This document shows positions 11,801 to 26,723 of a DNA stretch of 64,000 nucleotides, piece by piece (within the stretch, counting starts at the first letter, position 1; each line of letters begins with the position of its first letter). The stretch covers positions 18,580 to 82,579 of the forward strand of contig CANTFL010001117.1 in the NCBI GenBank assembly GCA_947650285.1. Direction: 5' to 3'. Position numbers and translations under genes: made by a program. The DNA comes from Hyaloperonospora brassicae. Its lineage: Eukaryota > Oomycota > Peronosporomycetes > Peronosporales > Peronosporaceae. A model generated the notes under the pieces. The model made no database searches and had not been told where the DNA came from. It worked only from the letters and a program-made list of their open reading frames with translations.

Positions 11801-14800
11801 TCGTATCACTAATAATGTGTATATCCACAACTTAAATGAGGTTTTTAATAGATTGCTCATCATCTCTTATTACTTAAACATCAAATAAAATGACTTACAG
11901 AATCTGCACGGAGACATTTACACAACTCAATCTGCATAGTATCTGTTCATTGCTGTAAAACAATAAGTTACATACAAAAGTTGGAGTATTTGTGAACCGA
12001 CGAAAGATATTACAAGTGTTTTTTTCTAGAAGCGTGTGCGAATTTGTTAATTTCTCGAAGTGTATTTTGCTTTTTAAGACATACCTAGTCGAAATCATCT
12101 ATCAGCCTAATTTTTTAATTATGGTGAGGGGATTCAATTCGATCGCAATAACAGTAAATTCATGTCTGTAAAGGCGTACTTATATATAAATATTACTGAC
12201 AATCGTAATTACAGTTATGTGTATTTTGTTGAATATATTTCTATTAATACCACCATGTACGGTGATATGGATTTTATGACCCAAAAATTAACGAATCGGT
12301 TAGTTTGGGCCTTAATAAAAAATACTACATACTAATCGCTAATTGACGCGCAAAATAGGTGGTGAGTTGACGTCACCGTATGTAAATGTACGGTAATATA
12401 TATTATGAATTACGACATAACTATACATTAAATAACAATTCTTATATATGTAGTAATAAGTTTTGATTTTCTTACTTCTAAGCGTATCGTTTTGTTAAAG
12501 CACTTTTCTTTCTGTACGTGTAGGCGAGGTAGCAGGGAGTAACCTACACTGTTGTCAGCGAGGTTCATTTACCTACCTGAGGAAGTTTGTCGTCACCCGT
12601 CCCTCGTTATATGGTAGGTCAAAAATGCCAGCGAGTTGTTCACATACTTACCGATATACACTAGACCGATCATCTACAGCGCAAATTTAGCGAGGCACAT
12701 TTAAACGCTCATATGCATCATTAACGGTAGCGCTGTTCATGCATAAAAGAGACAACCGCGAAGCATAGACCTCAAATGATAAATATTTCGAAACAAGGTT
12801 TATGTATCCCGTTTAATATGGCATATCTCAAGCATTGGATTTAACTAATATTACCATTCTGGATCAATCGGTTCAGTCGGCCCTTATATATACGACTGTG
12901 AGTATTTATACTTCGCGCTGCCCGCGCACACGTCACTTACCTTTAGGCTCTAAATTTGTATATAAAACCATGCAGAGCTGAGAAAGATGCTTAGAGATGA
13001 CTTGACGGGAATTTAACATCGAATAACCTTAAATACAAAAGACGCGGCTATCTATCGATTTGCATCTCGTAATAACTGCATAAATGTTGATCCTAACAAT
13101 CAGAAGCGCGGAAGAGCCAAAAGACGTTTAACTATCAATGTTTCAGGTATAACTCACCAATAAATTTAAGCAGTAGAATATTAGTACGCGCAAACATTAA
13201 AGAGCTTGATTTACCGAGAAGGAGATCTTGAACATTAGTATATAGGTTGAATAAACACCAAGATAAATTTAAAAGGCCATTGCTCCGTACAAATTTTGTT
13301 AAGCAATTTATTAGAACGGAGTCGCGCAAAGTAGGTTTATATCATGCATAAATCGGCGCGTTGAACTATACACGGCGATATTTTATCAAGTCCAAAACGT
13401 TCGTTGTTGTTGACGATAAACGCCTTCCATTTCATAAAAACACATGATTATATTTTGCAACCTATACCGCAGTAGACCAAATATTGAAGGGGGCCGCATT
13501 AAATGACAAATACATAACTTTTATCATGATTAAGTACGTTAATTGGCTCAAAAAATGAATGAGATTTAAACAAAAAACAACGTTCTAGCAAAATGAATCA
13601 ATAAGTAATGATCCATGAGACTGCTGAGAACTTAATTGAGCACAAAAAATATATAATTAACATACACGACTGACGTTCAATGTGAATCGAAATAAATGCT
13701 TGTATGAGGTAAGTCTCGTCAAAACATAAATATTTAGACTTGATTTCCTCCATTTTTGAATGTAATAGCATCTTTTTCCTATGTTGTGATCCGAAGTCAT
13801 TTTACCAGCAGCAGAAATTGCATGGTCATTTGATATAACCATCAGTTTTGTTTATTATTTATGCTGTAAGGATATTCAGCATAAACACTATCTACGTATC
13901 GAATGGCTTCATCAGCTTAAAATTCGTAGCTTTCGCCTGGGCTTAACCGCTTCATAAAAATTGAAAATTTAGCGCAGTGTAAAAGTGTCGCATCTCCATG
14001 AACTTTATGAAGTACAAGTTATGTTAAAGGGCGGTAATATACAAGCTTTACAAGAATGCAATATATAAAATATAATGAGAAACCGACATTCATTAATGAT
14101 AGATGTATAGCTGATAAAGGGAATGTTGGAGGATGAGTATAAATAAGGCTCACTGAAAATAAAAACGCATGGATGTTGAATTGATACTATCGTCATAATT
14201 TTAGTTCGTTAGTGATGCCAGTAGTTAAGTGTCGGCCTAATAATTTTCTCACAGGCTGTGACTATATTGGCGATACTCAAATCTAGACATGAGGCGATTT
14301 TGGGCATATTCGTGAGTTCTTTGTCCTCTTTGGGCTCCGGACACCCAGCAATAGAACACTATACCGAGATACGTTACATTCATTCTAGTCGCTCACCTAC
14401 ATTGACAGAAAATTATATATTGTCGCTTGCGTTATTTATATAATGTATCCTGTGTAAAAATTAGTCGTCCTGACTATTTTTTAAGCGGTACTTTATACAA
14501 CAGACATGCGCAAATCTGTTCAACCACCATCTCGTTGCTGGGATCGATATATAATTAATCAAAAGTAGCACTGCTACAAATTCTTATACCTTCAAAGCTT
14601 TCGAGCAACATTTCCATTCAATTAGTCGTTTTAACGCACCCGTTTCTATATTTCGATTCATAAAAATGTATAATAATTATTTATTAAGTCGTTTGTTGTC
14701 TTTATTAAACCTGAGAGCTAGAAGAAAATCCGCAAAATTTTTGCCGGTTTAGAAACGACATGATATAAAGCCAGTATATAGCAAATGATCAATTTTTGGC

Positions 14801-17800
14801 TGATTGTTGACAGTTTCCATTTAAATACTAGAGCAAGCATTTTTGAGCGATAACTTGGCTATTTATATATGGTTCAGTTGATGATCTCGTATACGCATCA
14901 AACGCATATTAGATATATATGCAACGAGGCACGAAGAAGTATAAGAAAAACGTCGGTAGCCAAGACGATCTCGCCAAAGCTATCAGTTTTCGTGAATGCA
15001 TCATTTTGTAAGGCAATCTGTGCCAATATGTCCCCAAAATCCCACAAAAAAACGATCCACCGCAGCGCTTCTCAAAAGGGATTTGTTGGGACACTATGAA
15101 TACCTGTAACACCGCCCGTTCTTTATCAAAAAATAGAAGACGACTTTCAGACGTGGATCGTAGAAATTCAGCGAGACGGTTCCTTTTTTACGCGTCAGGT
15201 GGCATTTTGATATCCGAATAAGGCATACCGAAGGCTGTACAGTCCTGCGAGATGGGCTAGAATCCTGGCGACGAATGGGTTGATCAATTTTTTCTCGTCG
15301 CCCGAAGCTTTCACTCAGAGCCCTTCGAGTGATTTACCGCGCGTATAACCAAGTCGGGCACGACAACCTCAATCGTCTTCTTAATTACCTGATTTAGTAC
15401 GCGATCGAGCGCAAAATTAAGTAACGACCGCGTTTTAATTCGGACAAGACGATATTTGGTCAGAAATTGAAGTCAAGGAAAATCATCGCTGTGCGTGGGT
15501 CTAGCTAAGTATGGACAAACGGCATCGACATGAGCTTCCACCTAACGATTATTACTCATGAAAGTGCCTTTGGATCGTGTCTACCGCCATTTTTTCAGCT
15601 TCCAGGCCAACATCTGAATCTTGGCATCCTGAGTAAGTGCTACGGCCCTGATTCTACAGTTGCCGTCGCCGCGAATATTAATATGAACTAAGCTGTCTTC
15701 GTCAAGTGATTGGAGCGCTTTGCAGCAAACGTACATAGCAATTTTTTTTGGCCACCTGAGCTCATCTATATCGATTTAGCAAGTCATGATAAGACAAGAT
15801 AATCGTTGATAAGGCGATCGAGATGTTATCTTTCCATTTCTTGTTCCCCTAAATTCCACGCTTGTATTCAGCGTTTAAATGTCTCTCTTGTCAATTCTTA
15901 TAGGCCCGCTGCTTCGCTCCATGGAAATAATGATGATTGATAAAGATGTGCCAAGCTTGGCGAACAAAAAGGCGATTTTTTTGCCATGAATCACGCAAAG
16001 AAATGGTGTGATTGTCTAGCCATATATTTGATATCTGGCTTTGTTAGCACTGGCCTTTGACCAATCTCAGCATCCAAAATGCGTGCACGTAAAGATTGAT
16101 ACGCCAATGGATGTATTATTTACGAAAATGTACAAAGTAACCTTATGCAGTTCAAAGTTCAGCAATAGCTATGTGAGCAAGTACTCTTCCTTTTTAACGC
16201 GTCAACGAAATGCAAAGGAGAGCACAAGACAGCCAACATGCTTGATCGCATTATGACTCTAGAACCTTTGCAACAGCTCGAGTACTACAATTAGGTTCTG
16301 TATTAGATTTATAACGGCCATTAACTGACCATTTCGTGAAAGATCCAGTATTTTCGTCTCTTTGCTTTTGTCAAATCTTTCTTATTGTTCATATTTAAGA
16401 CATATAATATGCTGCAACGGGTAGCCAAGGTCTGCCGATCTATTTAAAATATGCAAACACAAAAAGAACGCAAAGCGAAGTCAGTATTTAATATTTAGCA
16501 AACGTATAGAAGTTGCGGTCATCAATCGGTAGCATAAATTAGGGGTCAAATGATAAGCAGGGGTGTTGGCCGTAAATTAGCAGTTAGGTATCGACGTATA
16601 AATGTACGATCGGTAAATTAAAGTCGAGGTTATAAACCACCTTTTTACGCTTTATGAAGAGCAAATGTATTACAGCGGTTAGCTTAAAAGTACCTAATGC
16701 AAGTAGCCTTCCGCGATGAAATGAATAATATCTACAATTTGAGCATCCTAAGCTAAACGATAAAGAACGTTGTCACAGCAATTTTATTTTCTGTAATAGC
16801 GATCTTTGCAATACAGTGTCGATGATCATACGGAAAAGTTATATTAGATAAAAGTAGCCGGCGAAAGAGATTTACGTCATAGTCGAACTTAAGCTCAAAC
16901 GGCCATGACGAATGAATAATGAGAATAGACAAAACGAAGGTAGTCATTGGACTTTGTTGCATTCTTAAAGACTCCAGATGAATATCGGTGATCAGCCGCG
17001 GCAAATGCAGACGACAGAAAGCGCGCTGTGACTAATGATCACATGTACAGAATAAAAAATGAATTGTGAATTTAAATAAAAAGGTTTCGCAAAAAACATA
17101 TATTGTATAATAAACATAAAAAAGGTTTCATATAATTTTAAATTCAAAATGTATAAGGTTCCGGCAAGTTTTTTTTGGGAATTTAATATGACTTACGCTA
17201 AGCCGTATAACGCATATATTGTCGCAATTTTGGTTGGCAGCATCAAGAGCATTAGTTGTACCGGGTCGCAAGACATGCGATAAGCGAATATGGTACGCCA
17301 ATACGTACGTGTATGTAAATTAGTACGCGGCCTCGTTTAAGTCACGTCAAGCTACCAGATAATCAATTTAGTCTACCGCGCCGTTGAAATGTCGTCCAAT
17401 CAAGCCATAACATCGATGAATAGTATCTTCCAAGTTGAAAATGTGACAATTTGATGCTTCAGAACGTAACAGCGCAAAAAGATTTGAATCTCAAAAAGTG
17501 TCAGCATCGACCATCTCTGACGGGCATACCAAATGTTGTAATCTCACATGAGTGTAAGTAAAAGTCTTATATGCCGAACAAGCTTAAAGAAGGCTTTGAT
17601 TGGGTGGTATTGGTTTGGAGACCTCCACCTGCATCCGGTGGGAGGAAAGCCCCGATTTATTTTTTCAATTTTTAAAGATCAAGCTTAATTACCTAGTTTC
17701 TTCTTTTCTAAATTGTGGCGAATTTGAGACCAATCTGTCCTGACTCACTATCTATTAACATGCATTAGCGCAGCAACACGAAATACAGATTCCTTTCGCT

Positions 17801-20800
17801 TATCAAGATCCTTTTAACGTACTGAAAAAGTGTTGGGAGTTCAATAATATAACAGACGGGCAGGAATATATGGGCGATACATCAAAAGTACGCAGGCCAC
17901 GAACATATTTTGAAAAAGAGGAAAGACAATTAGACATATAAATACAAATAATGATTCGCGCAGACAAGAGATACTTCTAGATCCAAATAAGTGCGGCCTT
18001 AAATAGGATAAAAAAGGAAATGTAGAAATGATTAGATGATTAACCGCTGTGGCATAGTGTTTTCGAGTATCGACAAAACAATAGAATTCAATCTTCTGGT
18101 GTATAATTTAACCCCTTGTTTTTTATCTAGTCAAGAAGGCTAATGTCGAACATTCCAGACAACGATTAAAATATCTTCAATCAACTATTTTTGCTAAAAT
18201 AAATTCCCGAAGATTTTAAAGGGCTATAACAAATAGCCTAAATAACGATTCTTGCAAAAATAAAACCCCGAAGACATTAAACGGCTATAACGAATAGCTT
18301 GGTCTTAATAAATTGCTAAGATCAAATTGTAGATAAAGGCAAAGGTGTATTACGAAAACGAGTTAATGAACGGAGCGAAATAAGTCTATTTCAGCAAGCT
18401 AGTCGGTTATAGGTTGCGGCCCGTACATACGTTAATATTACTTCGACAAGATGTACCCTTTGAGTATAGGCATAAATGACGATTGTAACGCATCTATCGC
18501 GCAGTACGAATATAAAATGTTCGCCTGGCGCAGCAATACAGTAGTTTTAATCGACTATCGATATTGAATGCGTTTTGACGTAATAGCCAAAGCAAGTGTG
18601 TATAACATGACAACGTTTCAATTCAAAAAGGTATCATTTATTATATTATTTTTTATATTCAGCATTATACTAATCATCGGTTGAGGTAAATATTTTTAAA
18701 ACACATTTAATATTAACAGGGTATATTGTAATGATCCAGACATGGCGTTATATTAGCAATATTGATATTTTAAAAAACGGCTTTTGAATGGTAACATTTA
18801 AAGATCTATCGGTTACGGACAGGAAACGATCGAAATATCTGCTAGGTCGAGGGCAAATATTGCAGGTACAGGTTTTTGATGAAAAAGAATACAAAAGCTA
18901 TAAAATCACGAAATTTTGGACACTTGAAGTCATCCTTAGCTCATAGCTGGCCAACGAACCTCAGAGGAAGTGTTACTAAGGTATTTGGCAAACAAAGCCG
19001 ATACCAAAAAGCGTTTCAATCTTTCAAAATACAATTTAAAGTACAACTGAATGACGTAATACGCGGATTGTGAAGTAAAATGAATAAGTGCGAAATAGTT
19101 GACTAATATATAAATAAAAGAGCTGAATTAGTAGACACTATAAAGATGAAAAGTGCCCATTGCATTTCTTACGGACTTAAAACATCCGGTTCTCTATCCT
19201 GTATTAACATATTAGCACTTTTCAAGCGCCAAACGTCAAGTGTGATTGCATAAATTTACAGTAAGTGATCGGATATAGTCATATGATGCAATTTTAAACA
19301 ATATCAATTAAATTAAATTTTATCCTACGTTGTAATTCGGTGTGTACAAGTTCCTTACAACAATGAATGATACACAATATTTTAGGTGCTTTTGTAGCAA
19401 TGTTGTCTCGAAATATGTAAGTAGTGGTCTCGGCAATTTCTAATAGCAGTACCAGTCAGTTGTCTTGACGATTCATGTTGGTTTACAACAATTATGATTT
19501 GTATACAGGGCGGTTGGCTTGTCTCCGCATTATTGAATCTATGATGCTAGCATTATTATCAGATTTCTTGTTACTGATGAAAGCCCATAACAAAATGTAG
19601 TATCCTACATCAAGTTAATGGATCTAATATCTGAAGTTGACCAAGTGGGCTAGGCGTTTTTACTCTTGTGTATTGATTTCCCTGCTGCAAAAAACAATTG
19701 CACACTTATCGTTATAAAAATTAATATAGACCTTAGTTATAAACAGTATCTTTTATGTGTCGGACACAACGACCTATCACCATTACTTGTGATAGTAGAG
19801 CGGATGACGACGTATTTCTGTGACATCATTCACGTGATATTAGAAGTAGTACCGACATTCTCGCGTCAGATCTACATTACGTTAAAAACAATTGTGTCCC
19901 AAAAACACCTCTTTCTGCATCGGTTCTATTTTATATGGTATATCTTACATATCAATTAAGATGCGTGCACTTCAGAAAGTACGAAATCGATGTGCTTAAA
20001 AAAATACGAGTAGAAAATTAATTAATTACACAGTTACCAATTTATCTGACTTGCTACTGTACTTATAAAATTATCGTAAGAGGAATTGAGTCAAGCTTAT
20101 AATTAAGAAGGTAAGCCGAGATAAAAATTGAGTAAACATGAGTGTGACCATTTTAAAAATAAGGGTACGAATTAAACGTGTTTAGGTATACCACAATTTA
20201 CAAGAAAGGGTAAACAACAAAGGCAATAAAAATTTGTTCGGACGATATGAAGATAAACGCCAAAATAAAGAAGAGCGAAAGTAGTCTCTACATAACGTGC
20301 CAAACTAAGTCGTTTCGGTTAGTTTAGAAATGTGCCACGATTTCGCGTTGATAACGCGGGTTCTGATTCAGCTTTTAACATGATTCTGACAATTAAAAAG
20401 CCTGCAGTTTTAACTTTGGCTGGTATCGTGTGATAGGGATAACTTGACCATAGTATAATAGAAGATGTTATTTGTAAGCAATATTTGCTTGATTTTTCAA
20501 TAAAAAGCCTTCCATTCGAGGTGTCCGTTAGAAGTATTGAAACGATAGCAGTCGGAGGTGTGAATCGTACAGCGTATCGGTATGAACATCATCAGTTTAA
20601 TACGACTTCGTATCAAGTGACTTAAACTTGCGAATGCCTTGGCCGCAAACAGGCGCTGATAGCGTTTCGATACAATCAATCAAGAAACGTAAAAGGAGAT
20701 CAAAAGCAGGTTTGACTGCGAAGAGCAAAGTTAAATGCGAAGTAGGCGGAGTGAATTTGTAAGGATACTACCATCTGCAGAGGCAGTATCCATGGGATAA

Positions 20801-23800
20801 TACCGGACGAATACGAGCCAATTTGCGTATTTAACTAGAGATCTATAGGAAGGCGACGTGAAATAACACGTTAAATGAGCCTCGAGGAAGCCAATCAAAC
20901 AGTGCATTATTCCAATTCGACAAATCTTCAAAGTACTACCTTAAATCACCGCATTGCCAGATTAACTCAGCGATCGGCGAAAGAAAAGTCTTAAAAGGAT
21001 AAATTCCCCGTAGATCGAAAGCCCATGAAAAAGTGTGTGTTTGACTAAGTGTACGGCCGAAATCACGAAAGCTGCGGCTTATCAAGCCGTGCAACATTAA
21101 CACCAATGGCTATAAATAACCGTCTGGATGATTTTTTAAATTTGGAGTTTTTGCTTCAGTATCATGAACCCGGAAAATATTCCGACGAATTCAAAGACAG
21201 CGAAGATTGACTGACCATGCTATATGAGAGGCCATCAAACGCTTTCGCCATACGTTCCTTGCGCAGCCGATGTCGGCTAAACATGGAAGAGTAGGAACGA
21301 CCGCATTAAAGTAGATTACCATTAGAGATTGAAAAAGGTCAAGACATAGGGTATAAACGTGAGCCTCGGAATAACGGTCTTGAAAAGATGAAGTGTCATC
21401 TTTAATTTACCCCACTATGAGGACAACAAAAGGCAGCACCGAAAAGGTTTTGTGTCACTATCCTAGAAATTTTGAGCTGTGTTGGTGACTAGATTCGAAG
21501 TCTCTCATATACAGGTATTGGAATCTTTCACATCCTACAGGCTTGACTCTACATAGCTAGCGTTGGCTCTAGTTGAAGCTCAAACGTGACAACGGCAACA
21601 CTTAGGCGACCGATTACACGATAATTTTCCTGGATCCGCGCCGCACTGAATTTTCGGAAAGTCAAACTAACCAAAATTTAAGCGTTGAATTCCGTAATGA
21701 TAGTGAAGCGCCTATATCAAGTCGGTATCGTTGTTACGTATCTACACTAACAACCTTAGAACACCAGTAAAAACATAGTTAGAGCCAATACGAGAGAATC
21801 GGATATGACGGAAGGAGGTGAAAGAGTGAAAGCGTTGCTTCCGTGTCTAAAGTTATAAAAGCTCAGGACAATTTACAGTGCCATTTTAGTTCGAAGTCGG
21901 CTTAAGAGAAGTCATTACGAACCGCTGATAATTACCAGCCACCTGGGCTCCCAGTATGAATTGATATGGGGTTATCCTTGACAAGCATTGGCGCGGTGCG
22001 TTTGGCTTTCTACTAATTTGTGTTGATAAAGACTGGAAGTCGACATGAATTCCTGCTAAAGAGAGCCGCATAATAGAAATTAGTAAGCGCTTACCAGCGG
22101 CGAGGTGTCGATGAAGCTGAAAAACCTAAACTGGACGTAACGGGCTTATATAAAGTGCCATCATTATAGCCCAAATAACATAAAGGATTATAAAATAGGC
22201 GACTGAACAGCCTTACCCACGTTAAAAGGAACATATAAGAGTGAACTATGGCCTACAAAATAGATTTGCACAGCAATTTAGCTATGCACCCAATCCCTTA
22301 TATAAGTAGTACCTAAGCCGTTTTGATCGTAAGGAACTAACCATAAGTATTTTTATAAAGAATATTTAAAATTGAACATACAGATGTAGCGATATTATTG
22401 AAGGGAGAATTGATCAAACAACTCAGTCGTGGAAAAGTGACAAACTCTGACTGAGTGTTGAAGAATGGGTAAACTTTGGTACTGCAGAACTTTCAGTTGG
22501 CCTTAGAGCGTGCGGGCCAGTGAGATCAAGGGAACGGCAGTTTTGTATACTATAAACTTTACCTTTGTTCTGCCAAAAATGGTGGGGTACATCGTGGATA
22601 ACAAGTAACTTTATTATTTCACTGGTAACCACGACATCAACTTTATATATTCCGCGCGTAAACAAAGAGGCTCATGAGACCTAGATTAGAGCCAAAATGG
22701 CAGCTGCGCTGTCTTTGGATTATTATTACACATACCGTTTTCCGAACAAGCGGTCTTTTTGTAATTAAAAATGTATTCAGTGTAGCGGAGGTCGTGCAGT
22801 AGACCGCTACAGTCGCTCGCAAAATTAATTACTGAGTTTGTCGAAAAACCACTGCATATCAATTTACTTTTAAGATTGGCACGATATAGAATAATTTAGT
22901 TAATATACAGTAAATAGATAAAAAACGCCGGCTACTAGGGGGCGCTTTATCCAACCGTAAGTTCAAACGGGGCCAAAGGCCAGCCTATCCACCTCATAGT
23001 TTCAATAGTGTTGAGAAATGGTATTTCACTGAATAGTTGAGATGTATAACAGAACCGAAATTTATTAGTCCAATTTTAACCCCCATCAAACAACGCAATT
23101 AAAAGCCTTAACTAAATCCCTTTAAAAAATTTACTACGTGAAGCGGGGTTAAAATAGAAAAAAGCTAGTGCTCGTCCGATTTAAGTCAGACCAAAAATCG
23201 CGCCCCAGGATCAACCCATACTGATCCATATACATTCGGGTATTTTAGTGCCCGACTTAGTCGAGATATAAATTTGCGCAAAAATTTAACGTATATATAG
23301 AGTATGGAAATAGAGCGTTATTAGTTATCACTTTGAGGTCGCCTTTTTTCACAGCAGGAAAACTTGACCTGTCGCTGCAACTTTGTCATTTTGGCCAATT
23401 ATATTTGGCACCAATCTTTAAGTAATTAGTACGGCTCCAAAGGGGCATTTCGACGTGGTAGTAATCCAAGAAAAAGCCATCGACCTGGCGTCTTACTGAG
23501 CGCAGTGTGTTACAAGCCCCGAAGAAGTCGTTTGCAGATAGAAAGGCTTTATAAGTTAATATGACCCTCGAAGACAATCGTGGCTTTGTAATTATGTAAC
23601 AGCCGAGAAAGATCTATGAGGTCTTAAGTGAGCGCGCATCCTGCCATATACGGAAAGACGAGCAGCAGAATCAAGACCAATAATGATAAATGTAGATTTG
23701 GAAGACGCCAACTATTCGGCCGAGTACATAAAGAATCCAAAATGACGAGCCTTGTCAAAACTTAACCGTTTTACGGACAAGGGTATTGGCGGTTTGCAGC

Positions 23801-24203
23801 GGCTTGAAGAACCGCACCGATGAAAAACCTTCACGCAGAGATATTGGAAGTCGTAAACAGCCTCAATGTCTAACACAACACGCAAAACACTATGTGAGGC
23901 TTAAACAATGAAAAAAGCACTCTTTACAACCTGCCCTGAGTAGAAGTTTTGCAACATTTGTCGATCACAACACGTAGATAATAAAAGGTCAAGTTCTTAC
24001 CGAGCCTTAACAAACGGCCAATAGTAGGAGGTGATTATGAAACGCAACTTGTCCCACATATTAACTTACCGATCGAGGAGGGTCAAGCGATTGATACAAT
24101 AAAAGATATTGATAAATAACATTAAATCTCCGACCGCACTTGAATAGCATATTGAATGTATTGACCAATAGTGTCAGCCTAGTGATATAAAATTCTTTTT
24201 TAA
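2813..24203. other. AT-rich gene-free stretch
   Basis: About 21 kb of AT-rich sequence with stops in all frames. The longest open frames are around 60-105 codons, none shows a recognisable domain, and I regard them as chance. The part next to the gypsy relic (2.8-3.6 kb) may be its decayed 5' side (gag), but I could not identify it. Part of the 15-24 kb stretch looks purine-rich on the plus strand, which could reflect very old decayed coding DNA. The only repeat I noticed is the small tandem duplication at 18.2 kb. Confidence 0.6.
18191..18304. repeat. Diverged 61-bp tandem duplication
   Basis: A unit beginning TTGCTAAAATAAATTCCCGA at 18191 recurs as TTGCAAAAATAAAACCCCGA at 18252. Both copies continue through GGCTATAAC[A/G]AATAGC. 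The period is 61 bp, and scattered substitutions show the duplication is old. Confidence 0.75.
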
Positions 24204-24248
24204 GTGTCCAATTGCACAAAGGCACAATTATATCCAATCAGAGAGCAG

Positions 24249-26472
24249 ATGGACAAGTACAGCTCTCTCAGCTACCTCTCCGACGTATCAGGTAGGAGAG
24301 AACAGTGCTGTTATAGTTATCACTATACAAACACCATGTTATTAGCATATTTTAAAAATAATACACAAGCTCCGACATCTCCGACAAAGGGTAACTCAAT
24401 CGCATATTTTACAAACAACATCCAAGCTATAACATCTCCATCGAGGATGAGTCTGACCGACCTAGCACCTGACAACACAAAGCGTACCCGTGAGAACGCA
24501 GCGCGCTCATTTTTAAAGGTCCTCGAGCAGGAGTAGGTTACTTGGGAGTACCTGCAACAGTGCATGCAGCGCGAGAGGGCACCTCTCGCACTAGAAGCTG
24601 TGATGGACAAGTTTGGCATGTATATCGCGTTCAAGAAAAGCCGAAAGGGACAGCTCACAGCTCGACACTCGGTCATGCAATACTTTCGACAAGCCAAGAA
24701 TTGGCTGCTGGAGCAGTTCCCTCAACATCGAGCAGTGGTTAGAAAGAATTTCTCAAGAAAGGTCAGACACTCGAACGTCATTGCATGAAGCGTGAGTCAG
24801 GATCGTTTGTTAACAAGGCCTTAGCATGCACAAAGTCTGCTCTCAGAAAATGATGGAATACTTGTATTCAACTGCGATTACTAGTGCTGACTACCAAGAT
24901 GCGGCGCTGTTGTGTTTGCTTTGGTACCTATTTGGGCGTGCATCGGACCTTACAATGCTGCGGAAGGCAAAGCTGTCTATCGGCTCGGGCGACATAATCT
25001 TCGTCCGATTTATCCGAATTAAAACTTCTGAAGAGCAAGGTCTTTCACTTTTCCCTGACAAAGACTTCACCACATGTCCTCTGCTTGCCATAGCTCTCGC
25101 CCTCGTGACCCACTCATCGCCAACTATATCCGTGCTGAGTCAACTTCCTGAGCAGATGGTTATCTCACAGTCCATTTTAGCTCCAGCAACTCCGCTGATC
25201 GATTTGCTCAATCTTCCAAAGGCTGTGGTGTCTTCACAGGATATATTATCCACCTCTGCTAAGAAGGAGAACATCACAGATAACGCTCCTGGTGTACACA
25301 GCTACGTCAACCGTGTTCTTGATCGGGTCGCTGTAAAAGCTGGCGTATCCGAGCGCTTAACATCTCACTCTTTTCGGCGCGGAGGAGCGCAGCATGCAAA
25401 TGGGGCTGGATTGTGTGTAAGTGGATCTTCGACCGAGGCGCCTGGAATATGACAGCGACAAACGAGGCCTTCGCGTACGTTTTTAATACGGCTTTCAAAG
25501 ACCATAAGGTTACCCGGGTCTTGAGTGGGCGACACCTCGATACCGACGTATCTCTCCTATCTCTTAATGTCTTCGACTCCGGTACGCAGACAAAAACTAC
25601 AAACTGTTGAGACAGCGCTCCTTAATGCATCTCAAGGGCTCAAGACTACACAATACAACGTGAGCGAAAGAGTGATTGAAACCCTTATCACTTACCTGCT
25701 GATTCATTATCCATCGTTGAAGCAGCTAAATAAAGACGGACTTGTAGTCACACGTTTAAAAGCGTGTGTAATCCAGCAAGGTTCCTCCGTCAGTGAACTT
25801 GTAGATTGGTCTTCACATCTAACCTGCTACACGAAGACAAATTTACCACCAAATCCCATCAAGGTTTCAGACAGCACGATTGACATCACAAAGCATCCAA
25901 TATATCTTCGTCAAGCTTCATTGATTATGAAGTTAATTAAGGTCAACCAAAAGCTTTAATCTCGTGTCTCGATGATTGGAGCTGAGGTCTATAACAAGGC
26001 ACAACCAAAATATTTACATAAAAGAAGTGAGGGTAAAGACAAAGAACCACCCGCCAAACGTCGCCGAACGAGCTAGTTAACAAACCTAAAGGAAATCGGG
26101 TTTTGTTGGTATAACTAGGAACCCCGCCTATGGAATTCGTTTGATAGCTCGAGAAAACACACGAAATTCACCGCCAAACTTGTCGTTGCTTTCATGAAAC
26201 TGTTTTTTGCTGATAACTTTGTGCTTGATGAGAAGTTCCCGCAGTATCGAGAAGATGTGCTGGAATTAGGCGATGTCGCTGAAATGCAGTTACCTTCGTT
26301 TCTTGGCGAGCACAACATCAAGGCCCGCGGAGCACAAAACGTCCTCAAGTCCATGCGCAAGCTACAGAAAGCTGGTCATCTAAGCAAACACTTATAACTA
26401 TACTGACAACTTCAAGCCGCCGGGCTCATTGTAGATCCAACACCTGCGCATACTACAAACATCATCGGATAG
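24249..26472 (+). pseudogene. Crypton tyrosine-recombinase transposase (decayed)
   Basis: This is a relic of a Crypton, a DNA transposon that moves by a tyrosine recombinase. Segments in order are a variable N-terminus (ATG at 24249), a SAM-like DNA-binding part (MDKFGMY, ARHSVMQYFRQAKNWLL), and the recombinase core with the catalytic Arg in LFGRASDL (24937), H-x-x-R in HSFRRGGAQHAN (His 25366, Arg 25375), DRGAW, and the probable nucleophile Tyr in AFAYVFN (25476). A C-terminal extension follows with a basic PPAKRRRTS tail like a nuclear signal, then a conserved block around FVLDE and KARGAQNVL, ending near VDPTPAHTT. At least four frameshifts (about 24750, 24846, 25413, 25580) and in-frame stops (24534, 25957, 26074, 26116, 26395, 26404) disable it. 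The stretch 25525-26472 stays in one frame across its stops, which is why I join the last open frame to this gene. Element ends were not found. Confidence 0.85.
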
Positions 26473-26723
26473 ATTGTCAACTCGCAGTACCCATAGATGA
26501 TGGTCTTTACGCCGTTGTATACATGCTGAGTGATTCCGCACTAAAGAAGGAGAAATACAACAAGTACGTATTAACAAGATCGGCGAAACACTTGAGCTCT
26601 TCCTTACTCTCATGATACATCGTATATACATCATAGTACAACAATCCATTTTTCCCTTAATCGTCGAGGTCAGATCGCTTAAAATGTTTCTAGGACATGA
26701 CAATATCGTATTACGATGTACAT

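Noticed and set aside
17622..17645. GC-rich hairpin CCTCCACC...GGTGGGAGG in AT-rich DNA
   Set aside because: Single bulged stem without adjacent gene or second copy; insufficient to call an RNA gene or terminator.
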